NCBI GenBank assembly: GCA_002633005.1
Contig: NMRA01000820.1
Span: 1-54,952, forward strand
Direction: 5' to 3'
DNA length: 54,952 bases
Source: Phoronis australis
Taxonomy: Eukaryota; Phoronida; Phoronidae
Part shown: positions 1 through 12,655 of the stretch, piece after piece
How the letters are laid out: each line of letters begins with the position of its first letter
Position numbering within the stretch: the first letter of the stretch is position 1
Position numbers and translations under genes: made by a program
Notes under the pieces: model-generated
What the model was told of the DNA's origin: nothing
The model's input: only the letters and a program-made list of their open reading frames with translations
Database searches by the model: none

Positions 1-495
1 TGGGATATGCAGAATCGATCTTTGACGCGTTTCATTGGCTAACACTTTCGACCACTTTTGCAAGTATCCGGATTCGAGCCGGAAAGTTTTGGGCCACTGC
101 ATAACACGTGATAAAATGTCACAAAACGGCGGTGTTTGTACTAATTCTTAAGCGATCAACTTATCAAACTTTGTGGTGGACAAATATGTTGATTTTTTGC
201 GTAAGAAGTCCTAAATATCCACGACAACATCCTTGATATTGCCGGCACTGCGGCACTGATTGGTCCCGTTGTTAGCGCGCAAGCGGTCAGACAATCGTGA
301 CTTAGAGAGGTGCGTCTCGTTTTTTATTGCATATATGACAGCCAAAGTGAAAATGACAACCCTATTAATCGCCAAACGACTGACACGTTTTTACTTTCAG
401 TTACCAAGAAATTATTTAACTCCTTTATTTGTTTCTGGGACTACGTGCTCAAAATATGATTTGACATTCACACGTTGCTGGCAGCGTAAATAATG

Positions 496-762
496 GGCGC
501 ACCCAGGGGGGATTGGGGGGGCTCGAACGAGCCCCCCAATTTGGCGAATTGTGCAAAAAGGTTCACCTCAGTGAAACAAAAAGTTCCGCGAGTAAACGAG
601 ACAAAAATCCACAAAGCCAACAGGAATTCGGCGCGGATACACGATCGGCAGGCCTGAACCTAGTGGCCCCGTTTTTTAGTCCTCGTTGTTTTTTTTCAGT
701 AACAGGTCCGCATATGGAAGAATTCGAGCCCCCCCCCTATATTTTAGGCTGGGTGGGCGCAT
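496..762 (+). mobile_element. MITE-like element with GCGCACCCAG termini, copy A
   Basis: This element of about 265 bp begins with GGCGCACCCAGG and ends with CTGGGTGGGCGC, which form short terminal inverted repeats. The interior shares many blocks with the reversed sequence at about 16828-17062: a run around GAAACAAAAAG, one around ACGAGACAAAA, and TATATTTTAGGCTGGGTG. Two diverged copies in opposite orientation show it is a dispersed non-autonomous element. The small open frame across it (513-773) is not a gene. Confidence 0.65.
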
Positions 763-1151
763 GTAAAGTGTAGGCCTGCTCCTGCGATTCAAGTGGGGGG
801 ACTCACGCGTGCGCACCACTTCAACGCTGCAAATCAAAAAAGAACAGCTATAGTCCTAAGTGAAAGAATATACCAGCTTGGCTCTGTTAAGCACCCGGGT
901 ACGTGCCAGTGGTTTATTTGAAAATGAACTCATAGATTCCCGGCGGTTATAAAAGACCCGATGCTTTACGATATTTCCCGGGACCGATATAACCCAGAAC
1001 TGATATTTCCTGTGACGATGTTTCACCAGGTTGATGTTCCCTAAACCCTATACTCTATGCCCATAGCCAGCTGTTGCAACTAAACGGGTTCTAGATGTGA
1101 AATTGAAGTAAGCGACTTTTTATTCTTCTCTTCATACACCTCCGTGGCAAG

Positions 1152-2450
1152 TTTTCGCTCCCCGGACCACCGTCGCCGTAAAATGTTCAGACTACAATAG
1201 AAACAATCTTGTTCCGGCTGAAGGGGGCAATTGAAAACAAAATTATTCCGGGTGGCTAAAAAGGGTATAGTGTAGATGGTAACGATATCCAGAAAGTCAA
1301 CCTTATACTCGATGGAGTTTGTCTCGCAAAATCCTATTATTATATCGTTTTTTACCATTGCAGTCGTTTGATATCTTATTAACGCAAACACTCATAGCGC
1401 ACTATACAAACGACCGCTCGTGGTTTAGAATTGACACGCAGCCTATATAGTGTGTCACTCTCATTTTACACAACAAATTCAGTGTTCAAAAACATCTTTT
1501 CTCAATATGTATAAACCAAATCCCGGCTTTGTTTCATATCTGCGAAAGAAACTTAACACTAGTGACATGCGTGTCGTTTCGTGACTGACCTATTTTCCCC
1601 GTATTTGGAAGGTATTGAGGAGCAAACTCGAATTACGCGATGGAATCCCTCACGCAGTCGGGAATTATTTCGTGGCTATTCATTTCATAGAAAACGAATT
1701 GTTGAGTACGTAAACAGCATAAGTACCACATTTTNTTCGCTCCCCGGACCACCGTCGCCGTAAAATGTTCAGACTACAATAGAAACAATCTTGTTCCGGC
1801 TGAAGGGGGCATTTAAAAACAAAATTATTCCGGGTATAGTGTAGATGGTAATGATATCCAGAAAGTCAACCTTATACTCGATGGAGTTTGTCTCGCAAAA
1901 TCCTATTATTATATCGTTTTTTACCATTGCAGTCGTTTAATATCTTATTAACGCAAACACTCAAGTCAACAACAATGCTCACGCATAAGCCTACTCCCTA
2001 CCTTTGAATTGTTTTGTAATAAGTGGTCACTGATTTACTAAGCGTTCCCCTTCAACCTTTGAGAATTTCCCATTAAGCGCCCACGGTTCAGGCTAGCGCA
2101 CATCATAGCGCACTACACAAACGACCGCTCGTGGTTTAAAATTGACACGCAGCCTATATAGTGTGTCACTCTCATTTTACACAACAAATTCAGTGTTCAA
2201 AAACATCTTTTCTCAATATGCATAAACCAAATCCCGGCTTTGTTTCATAACTGTGAAAGAAACTTAACACTAGTGACATGCGTGTCGTTTCGTGACTGAC
2301 CTATTTTCCCCGTACTTGGAAGTTATTGAGGAGCAAACTCGAATTACGCGATGGAATCCCTCACGCAGTCGGGAATTATTTCGAGGCTATTCATTTCATA
2401 GAAAACGAATTGTTGAGTACGTAAACAGCATAAGTACCACATTTTATTTA
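1152..2450. repeat. Direct duplication around a single N (haplotype duplication 1)
   Basis: The block at about 1152-1734 is repeated at about 1736-2450 with only scattered substitutions. The second copy has an extra stretch of about 140 bp near 1965-2105. The copies meet at a lone N (1735). Near-identity plus a one-base gap is typical of two alleles placed end to end by the assembler, rather than a genuine tandem duplication, although the latter is not excluded. No coding sequence was recognised in either copy. Confidence 0.8.
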
Positions 2451-2603
2451 TGAAATTTGCACTGAACTGTTACCGCGCATCCAAATACGTCATTTGGTTA
2501 GGGCATCGTTTCACGTTTTTTTTTGTCAGATGTTTTTCAAACGTCGAGTTAAGTTTCAAAATTTGGGTTACGAACAAAAAAGTGGAGGGAATTTGCACTC
2601 TGA

Positions 2604-3020
2604 GTTAGTTTGGATCTTTAACGAGTTTTATGACAGCCAGTAGCAGGTCAGACCTAGCAAAATCACGGATATTTTTTCAACGGGCATTTTCTCCCTTTTC
2701 ACATCGCAAACGCTACTCGAATGCACGTGTCAGTTAGGGAGCACTGATTCAACTTTCACGTCGGCAACTTGCCTTGCGCTTTAGGGCCTTTCAATGGCGG
2801 TCGTGAAGAANTTAGTTTGGATCTTTAACGAGTTTTATGACAGCCAGTAGCAGGTCAGACCTAGCAAAATCACGGATATTTTTTCAATGGGCATTTTCTC
2901 CCTTTTCACATCGCAAACGTAGCTACTCGAATGCACGTGTCAGTTAGGAAACACTGATTCAACTTTCACGTCGGCAACTTGCCTTGCGCTTTAGGGCCTT
3001 TCAATGGCGGTCGTGAAGAA
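2604..3020. repeat. Direct duplication around a single N (haplotype duplication 2)
   Basis: The sequence at 2604-2810 recurs at 2812-3020, separated by N at 2811. Differences are a few single-base changes and a 3-bp insertion in copy two. It has the same form as the duplication at 1152-2450 and the same likely cause. Confidence 0.8.
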
Positions 3021-3195
3021 CAGTAATACCGCACCTGCATGAACGAACTCAGTTTTGCGATATGAAGTTTTTCAGTATTTAACGCTGCAGGTAAGAGCAT
3101 AATCTAAACATTTTCTCGGTGATCTAAAAAATCAGTTTTGGAGCGTAAAAATTGCGGGAAATTTTTGCGACCTGGCATTTATGATTGCGAACTGG

Positions 3196-3422
3196 ATTTT
3201 GAAAATGCGACCTGGGATTTTGGCTAGGTCGCAAAATGCGACCTGGCGATTTGAATAGCGTCGAGCCCTGATCATGAAAGTCTCATTCCATTCAACCATT
3301 TTCACATTTTATACGATTTTATAGGTTTATGTCATTAACTTGTATTTNTTTTGAAAATGCGACCTGGGATTTTGGCTAGGTCGCAAAATGCGACCTGGCG
3401 ATTTGAATAGCGTCGAGCCCTG
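3196..3422. repeat. Direct duplication around a single N (haplotype duplication 3)
   Basis: About 75 bp at 3196-3270 recur at about 3349-3422, with N at 3348. Each copy itself contains two nearby copies of a short motif reading GCGACCTGG, so it is a small local repeat that may have caused the assembly join. Confidence 0.75.
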
Positions 3423-3549
3423 CTCTGGTAACTCATATACTTGATCACTGAACATCAATATAAAAAAATAGGTTCACACCTGTGTATGCTTCACAAGGTG
3501 TGAGTATAGAAATGAAACATAGCAATTGTACTTAATCCTTAGACATACT

Positions 3550-4155
3550 TAGCACTTAACTATCATCAGAGTCACATCACTGTCAAAAGGAATGTCTAAT
3601 TCCATAAACTACCATCAAAGAAGTACAGGAAAACACCTTTCGTTTTCAGTGAATATTTGCACAAATAAATCTCACATAACACAGAGGTCAGTGAGGGAGA
3701 ATACAAAATGCTAAGGTAACTATTTGTGGGAAGAAAAATACTGGAGCAATTCAATGGAATTCATTTACTTGTCAGTACTACTACTTCTGAATTACAAAAA
3801 ACAGTTGTGTTTAGAAAAAGGGAGATAATACCGTCTTAATTTTTTCACACTTGTGTAAATACAAAAATATAACATAATGGAAGTTAGGACATAACTATCA
3901 TCAGAGTCACATCACCATCAATGGATGCCTATTTCCATCAACTACCCTCAAAGAAATACAGGAAAGCACTTTTCATCATCAGGAAAACATTGAATACATA
4001 AATCTCACATAACACTGAGATCATGGAGGGGGCTACGGAGTATATGAAATATGCAGATACCTGTTTATAAGTGGATGAACACTTGAGCAATGCAATAGAA
4101 TTCATTTGCTTGTTAATACCAACACTTCTGAATGACCAAAGAACATCCATGTTTT
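3550..4155. repeat. Diverged tandem duplication of about 270 bp
   Basis: The blocks at about 3550-3815 and 3890-4155 line up along their length: both contain ACTATCATCAGAGTCACATC, a TACAGGAAA block, AATCTCACATAACAC, and GGAATTCATTT/AGAATTCATTT. The period is about 340 bp. The divergence is well above that of the N-flanked duplications, so this is an older, real duplication. Fragments of the same family (CTACGGAGAATAC) continue to about 4520. Nothing coding was recognised. Confidence 0.6.
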
Positions 4156-4711
4156 GTTAATAACGAGTTTAAACTGAAAAAGTAATTTTAGCTAAACTTG
4201 TCTCAAATCCCACCCAAAAATATTTTTTTTTAATTCTTGTCTTGGAAAGATTATTTGTTCCCATTTCCTCGGTATATGCACCTAGATACAAGTTTTTTTT
4301 CAAACCATGTACCAACAATTCAAAGTTGGGGGCTACGGAGAATACAGGCTGCTACGGAGAATACGAAAGACATTTTTACTTATGATCAATTCAAATCCAG
4401 GGCTTGGTCTAATATTTTTTGTGGGCCAAAAATAGCTTCAAGATTCCCAATGTGCAGTATCAAAAATCTTTTATTAATGGAAGAATTTAATGGAATTCAG
4501 ACATGGTTACGGAGAATACACAGTTTTTCTTAGGTGACTGTGATATTTGGTTGAGGAATCCAATCACTAGGACATCTGGTTCAAATATGTGGTTTCTAAC
4601 TCAAATTCTATATACCATCAACCATTAAAAAACACAGTTCAAAACACTAGTAATGCTTTTCTTTTTCAGCCATGGCTGTTAGAGAAGGAGCACATGCAAA
4701 ATTTAGGTGTT

Positions 4712-4811
4712 TTGCATAACATTGACATCAATTTGCATAACATTGACATCAATTTGCATAACATTGACATCAATTTGCATAACATTGACATCAATTTGCA
4801 TAACATTGACA
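4712..4811 (+). repeat. Minisatellite, five 20-bp units carrying an octamer
   Basis: Five almost perfect head-to-tail copies of TTGCATAACATTGACATCAA start at 4712, 4732, 4752, 4772 and 4792. A partial sixth follows. The junctions of units two to five create the octamer ATTTGCAT at 4731, 4751, 4771 and 4791. Each octamer is followed directly by AACATTG. Open frames across it merely reflect a period that gives a repeating peptide on both strands, and are not genes. Confidence 0.95.
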
Positions 4812-6011
4812 TCATTTTGCAAGTGTGCCTGAAAATTGTGTTTGACTTTTCAGATCCCTGCAATTTTCTGAAGACAAACAAGAAATACATGTTAGAATCA
4901 TGAAAAACATTAAATTTCAATTAAATGTGTGATTTAATTAAATGCCATGTGTATTAAAAACATGTAATGTTTCAGTGAAACGAAATAATGATGGATTTCT
5001 GGCTAATTTCAGCTATATCAAGGATTACTCTGGCCATAATTAACATTTTTTCATACTTTAAAATGCGTAAATGTCATAAGTACCAGTGCTAAAACAAGAT
5101 CATCATACAAATATATGCCAAAAGTGAAGGAATTCTGTCAATATGATTGCATAACATAAACAAATCTAAATTTGCACCCGGAGTGAAAAAATGCCGACTA
5201 TAAACAGGGTTGGAAGGTTGAAAATGTAATATTTAGTGTCATACATGTCACACTCAAATTACTTATCAAATACTAACCTGCACAAGGTGAAATAAAGATC
5301 ATGTGAACACATTTATCTGCAAAAAATAATACTGCAAAAAATAATACGGCAAAAATAACCACACAGAAATCAGTCCTTCAAAATAACTTATTCACTCGAA
5401 GATTGAACGCTTTACTATTCTCTTGTCATTTCCATTTTTGTCAAACCATGAAATAGAGCATTCACTTGGCTCATTGGCTGGCATTTGGGTTACTACTAAT
5501 TGTTAGAACAAGAGGTCATTACGTCAAAATTTGAGAGTACAAGATGGCAAGTGATTTGATTCCTCGTTATTAGAGAAAGGTAGAAAGAGGCGAAAAATAA
5601 CCGGGTAAAACTGTTTATGGTTCCCTAAATACTCTAAGGGAATTTCATTTGATTTGGGCTAGCACACTCAACAAATATTGTTCCCCTATTTTTCTGATTT
5701 TGTCCATTTTACAAATTATTTAAAAGTTTTTGGATGACCCTTTAGTTCTATTTGAGCTGAGGACTGGCTATGACAGCTGATGGTGCAATTTTTTAATTAG
5801 AATACAACAAAATGGATAATATTAAAAACAGTTTCAAAATGTATGATAAGCATTTGAGCTTGAAATATTCATAATAAAACTTGAGAAGTGACAACTCGCT
5901 ATTGTTTCTTACTTTTTTGTGTAAACAACGACTCTATGTTGTTCGCGGATGTGCTTTGAACGTTGTTACGGTGTCTCCTCAGGTGATTAGTCGGTGACTG
6001 TGACACAGACG
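4812..6011. other. OSER1 upstream region, no gene seen
   Basis: This AT-rich sequence has no recognised gene. It holds a short tandem run near 5320-5355 (CTGCAAAAAATAATA units). The last 100 bases before the OSER1 start codon are less AT-rich and contain TCCTCAGGTGATTAG and GGTGACTGTGACAC. I see no TATA box, so OSER1 probably has a TATA-less promoter here; a 5' UTR intron cannot be excluded. Confidence 0.4.
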
Positions 6012-7949
<1,938 letters not shown>

Positions 7950-10820
7950 AAGACTGTTTACGTGCCGGTGCTTTAGTGGTGTAGGAGATTGTTTCATTGT
8001 GAAGACGAATTCAGCGTAATGTTGCCAAAATGAAATCCTCATGGAATGATATTTTTCTGAAACTTTCCTCAACTGCTATTTATGCTCCTACATATGTTGA
8101 GGTGTATTGTTGTCGTCTTCGTCTCTGACCATTGTATGTTCCTCCGTGGCCCGCAGCAGTTTCTCCTAAGCCCCTTTTAGGAACGTCGTGGAATTTGGCG
8201 GGTGTGTTCCTATAAACGTGATTATGGACGAGGACTGCTGTACCACCTAGCGGCTGTTTTAGTTTTGCATTTGCTTTTGTATTTGCCAAGTCCCTTGATG
8301 GATCTTCACGGAACTTGGTAGAGATTTATGTATGAAGGAGGGGATGTCACTCGAAAATTTTGGGATGTCCACATCATGGTGCTTGTTCCCTATTGACAGT
8401 TTTATTATTTTGGTTCCTTTTGACAGCCACCATTTTATCTGTCAAATGCTTCAAAGCATTGTCATGAAACTCGACGGATAAATTGGTAAAGATATGGCTG
8501 ACCTTGATTTTTGACTTGACCCTCAGCGGCAGTTATATTTGTTTGCACCTGTGGCAATATCTACCAAATTTCTTAAAAGGTCATCGTTGAATTGACTAGG
8601 TGTGTGCTTGTTAACGAGAGCACGGATTTTGTTGATTTTGGGACGGAACTTACTACTGTTGTGCTCCTGTAAGACAAGTTTTTCCGTTTGTGTCTGCTTA
8701 AATAACTCCCCTGTTGGCACATGAAATTTGACAGATGTGTTTTCATTTAGAAGACAAGGCATTCCTGTTTTCGCCTAGATCCAGAATTTTTTGAACCTCT
8801 TAATTTTGGCATCCATTTTGGCATCAGTTTTTCTGCCTGCCTATTGGTTTGAAGAATTGTTACAAAATTGATAGAACGTGCTCCTGCTGAAGAAAATCAA
8901 AATTGACATTGATTTTTAGGTAGTAATTTTTTTGTTTTTGCGCCAATATCTACCAAGTTTGGTGAAGGGTCTTCGTTTTTGTAGCACTTTTCCGTGTCTG
9001 AACAGTGCCGAATTGCACTGTGTTCCTTGGTGGCAATTTTATTTGTTCATTTTTGGTAACAGCCTTTATCATGGCAAGCGTGTTTCTATTAAGGCGAGTA
9101 TATCTGGCACACATTATTGGATGGATCCAACTGCCGCAGCGACTCCTAGTAGTAATCTTAATTTCATTGGCAGCAATAACATCCTCCAGGATTACATGTT
9201 TCAGTTTTCCATTGACTAGCATATGCACCCTGCAGACTCAATTTTAAGTTCACTGGTGTTGTTGAGTCTAGTGCTCGAAAATATTTGAATCATTGGCATT
9301 CCTTATATCTTTGCCATTTACAATGCACTCGGTAGGCAAATAACCTTAGCTACGTTGCTATTGTTTGTAAAACATGTAGTTTATTGCTCTTTCATCCTTA
9401 CAAAAGGCAGGAAATCTTCCACTGGTTAGGAAAAAACGTGCCATCTGTTGCATGTCTCCATTTACTGGTCGATGGCTGTTCCTGTGACGTGGTTGGGAAA
9501 CTTAAGAGTGGATGTAGGATTGTGACCAGAGAGGGTTCTCATACCACTCCATTACAACAATACATGAGTGACCACACAGGGGGGTCTCTGCACCCGGGAA
9601 CACCCCCTCTGGATCCATGTCTGCTTAACATGTTGTCACTGCCTGATAAAGAATGCATTCGTGTTCTGACATCTTGTTCACGTGGCACCTAATACCAACT
9701 CAAGCTTTGACTCGGATATTTCTGATACAAACACGTTTTGCTTTTGTTGTGAAATCCTCTTCAGTTTGTAATCGACTTGAGTGAGGAGGCAGTGTGGCCT
9801 GGTTGATAAGTGCCCGCTTTCTTTACTCGAGGTCGTGGGTTCGAGTCCCACCAGGTCACTGCTAAACCCTTTAGCCAGGTTTCTAGCTCCTCAGCTCGGT
9901 TTTAACCATATATTAATAAAGCATAAAAATAGTTCCAGGTGATCAGTGCAATGGGCCCACATGCAAGGCCTGCGCACGTCTGGTGCAGCGTGTATCAGAC
10001 CGCCTGCAATTGTTTTTTTGTTAATGGAGTTGAGTTGGAAATGAGAGACGTGATATAGTCTTGAATTTGAGGTCAGAGATGCAAACCCTGGTTTCTCAGG
10101 TGACAAACTTTGTATTTGCCTACATCATTCATTTCCTCTCTGTAGTGAATCCCTGGGTGCATGTGCTTGTCTCATATTGAGGCAGGTGTATTTCAACAGT
10201 TTTAGTATTGCCTTATTCCTAGTATTTTCCGTTTTACTTGACCTAAGTGTCTTCGATTTTGTGCTTGACTCAAACATTACTTCTATCAGTTTGAGCTGAA
10301 CGTTTGAGTTGAAGGTTGGAGTTTGAGTTTAAACTTCAGCTTGAACCTAACCGTCTTCAAGTACAAACTTTGAGGATATACGCTTCTGTGTAAACTGTGG
10401 TTTTCTTCAGTGCAAAATAAAAGACATCTGTCCTATGTTCGTATTAATGTAGATTAAGTTTGAGTTTGAAGATTGGATTTGTGGCCCAATTGAGCAAATA
10501 GGTTTTGGACTGCGAGTTGGGTGTTGGTGAAATTTAACTTTTTTGGAGCTACGATGTTGATCTTTTAAGCAATTGTTGAGTAAGCTTTTTAATGCTTGAA
10601 TAGGTGTCAATTTTTTTGTGGTTAAGCTTTCAGGATTTTTCTTTCCTTATTTTTGAAAGCATATTGCTGTCATTTGTAAGGACTGTTATTTATGAACTGC
10701 TGGTTTAATTTAATATTTATGTTTTATCCAAGTGGCCAGTGTACCGTGTATAATCAACGGTCGTCTTCATCTGAAGTAGGTGCATGTGATTAAATGCATG
10801 ATTCGTGAGAATAAAGTTTT
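7950..10820 (+). other. OSER1 3' flank / probable 3' UTR, old repeats
   Basis: No further coding exon was recognised. AATAAA signals on the + strand occur at 9915-9920, 10416-10421 and 10810-10815, so the 3' UTR could be up to about 2.9 kb. Between about 8280 and 8980 several diverged units repeat phrases such as ATATCTACCAA and TTGGTAGAGATTT, which suggests an old dispersed repeat. The open frame at 9384-9692 (102 aa) resembles nothing I know. Confidence 0.4.
9795..9859 (+). repeat. tRNA-derived (SINE-like) sequence
   Basis: The ends TGGCCTG (9795-9801) and CAGGTCA (9852-9858) pair over 7 bp with one G-T. A perfect T arm follows tRNA rules: stem GTGGG/CCCAC with loop TTCGAGT (9835-9851), which includes the B-box core GGTTCGAGTCC. 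The anticodon stem does not pair and the D arm is short, so a working tRNA is unlikely. Best read as a decayed tRNA or a tRNA-derived SINE head. Confidence 0.55.
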
Positions 10821-11275
10821 TTATCAGCAAGAATATGACATTTCAGTAGCACTCCTTTAAACCACATGCAGTGCTTGGTTTCACCCTGTTTTCCAATTGG
10901 TCAATCAAATTCTGGTGACCTTAGCTTCTGGCTATACTTTGCCAAACCGTGTCTCGCTAGAGGCGCTGCCGTACGTGTTACTTCCATAATCCTTCTGGAA
11001 ACTGGCGCTACTTGGTGGCATGGTTGCAAATCTAGAGAACTCATCCGACAAGGGTTTCTCGAACATGTCCGACACCCAGAATGCCTGAAACACAAGATTC
11101 CTTCAAACAACTACTTTTTGCAAGGCAATATTTTGAATTGAAGTTCATATGTGTGAAGTCGCAGCATTAGTCGACAAATCCGTTGCGTACCCTTGATAAA
11201 TACGGTTAAATTAAATTGAAAATCTTATTCTTAAGAAAAAAAACGACGGATTTAAACCTGCTCGACATGTTTCGA

Positions 11276-12226
11276 TCACCAGAAGAAAAAAAACGGTAGC
11301 CGCCTTGCTGGGCTCAACATCAATTAATGTTACACAGACACAATCAGTTACAGGGCAGTAACAACATACTATACTAACAATGTGGTGTGCCAGTTGCCTA
11401 TTGAGAAATTCATTGTAGAGTTAGAGGTCGACAATATACCGGTATTGCCATTTTTGGACGTTAATAGCTTCACATCTTTTATTTATATGGTGGGTCTCAT
11501 TAAAACTTATAGACCGAGTATATCTCATAAGCAACACTTGGGCTAATTTTGATTCTAATATTAAAGAACTTACATCGAATTTGCAAAAGACAGGCTATCC
11601 CCTTGAATTAGTCAATGCACTGAATGCTAGACTGCAACGCAACCATGATGATATTCATCCTGTAGACAAAACTAACTATAAGTACTTTAAAATACCCTAT
11701 GTTTGTTTGTACGCCAAGATTGCTCAACGAAAACTCAACAGATTGGTGAATTATTACTATGTTAACGTAAGAGTTGCATTAACATTCAAGTCTTAAACTG
11801 TCTAATCCGAAGACTAAACTTCATGGTATAATGTCCACTCCCACCTGGGTAGTGTCCAGATTTATCCGTGCTGGATGTGCCTCCTGTTACATAGGCGAAA
11901 CTCTTCGCATTTTGGAAACCCGGACGAGGGAACATCTTATTCTTGACAGAAGTTCACATATTAATATTCATCTGCAGAGCTACAATCATTGTTATGAATA
12001 ATGCTCTTTCAATGACTTTGCCATAATAGACCAAGCAGAAACAACAAAGCATCGAAAATTCATGAGGCTCTGCACATCAATCGGTGCACTGGCATCCCAC
12101 AGGTTGTAACTGTTAGTCCAGTCTATTGTTACTACCCTGTAACTGACTGTGTCTACATGTATGTATCAATACTTGTTGCTGAGGCTAGCAAGGTGACCAC
12201 TGCGTTTTTTTTTTCTTCTGGTGATG
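11276..12226 (+). mobile_element. Decayed Penelope-like retroelement with inverted terminal repeats
   Basis: Inverted repeats of about 90-100 bp flank the element: 11276-11365 begins TCACCAGAAGAAAAAAAACG, and its counterpart is at about 12124-12226. Inside on the + strand are protein remnants in more than one frame. One near 11430-11460 reads like the VLPFLDV block of reverse transcriptases. One at about 11850-12000 encodes a GIY-YIG-type motif (CASCYIGETLR, then TRTREH). A reverse transcriptase followed by a GIY-YIG endonuclease is the layout of Penelope-like elements. Length and frame breaks show a dead, internally deleted copy. Confidence 0.7.
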
Positions 12227-12655
12227 GTGTTTTAGTGAACGTAGAGATATGTCAATCCGGATTAAAAAAGTCGTTGTTTTAGGCTGCTACTTGCTATCAC
12301 GGAGAAAATCTTATTTCTGGCAAATAAGGCGAGGAAGCGAACGAAATTGTGATTCAAAATAGTAAAATATTGGAAACAAGTCAAAAGAAACTTGATAGTT
12401 TTAGACCGGGCGTTTTGTGCTGTACACTGACGGTGAATGTTGTCCTGTGCGTGTTCTGTATATTCCAATTCAGTATTTTGAGATTTTTCACTAAATAGGT
12501 TGCTTTGTTTTCAAACTCGATGTGCCACAACTTGTAGAGTTTTTGAAATAAATAAATGAACAGTACATGTAACTACTGGTTGAGATAAGTGACCTCATGC
12601 TTTCAATAATTCTGCAGTTGCCTCTTGCGTCGTAGTTAGCATAGGGCTTACTTAC

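Noticed and set aside
4589-4920. Repetitive-peptide genes on both strands over the 20-bp minisatellite
   Set aside because: A 20-bp period gives a different frame each unit and repeats every 60 bp. The open frames follow from the repeat alone.
9795-9859. Functional tRNA gene
   Set aside because: The anticodon stem does not pair and the D arm is too short, although the T arm and acceptor stem are intact.
12491-12655. Read-through tail of phosphatase exon 5 as the true C-terminus
   Set aside because: A near-perfect donor (ACC|GTAAGTAAG) ends the exon, and the read-through residues do not resemble the sixth membrane helix and tail of the family.
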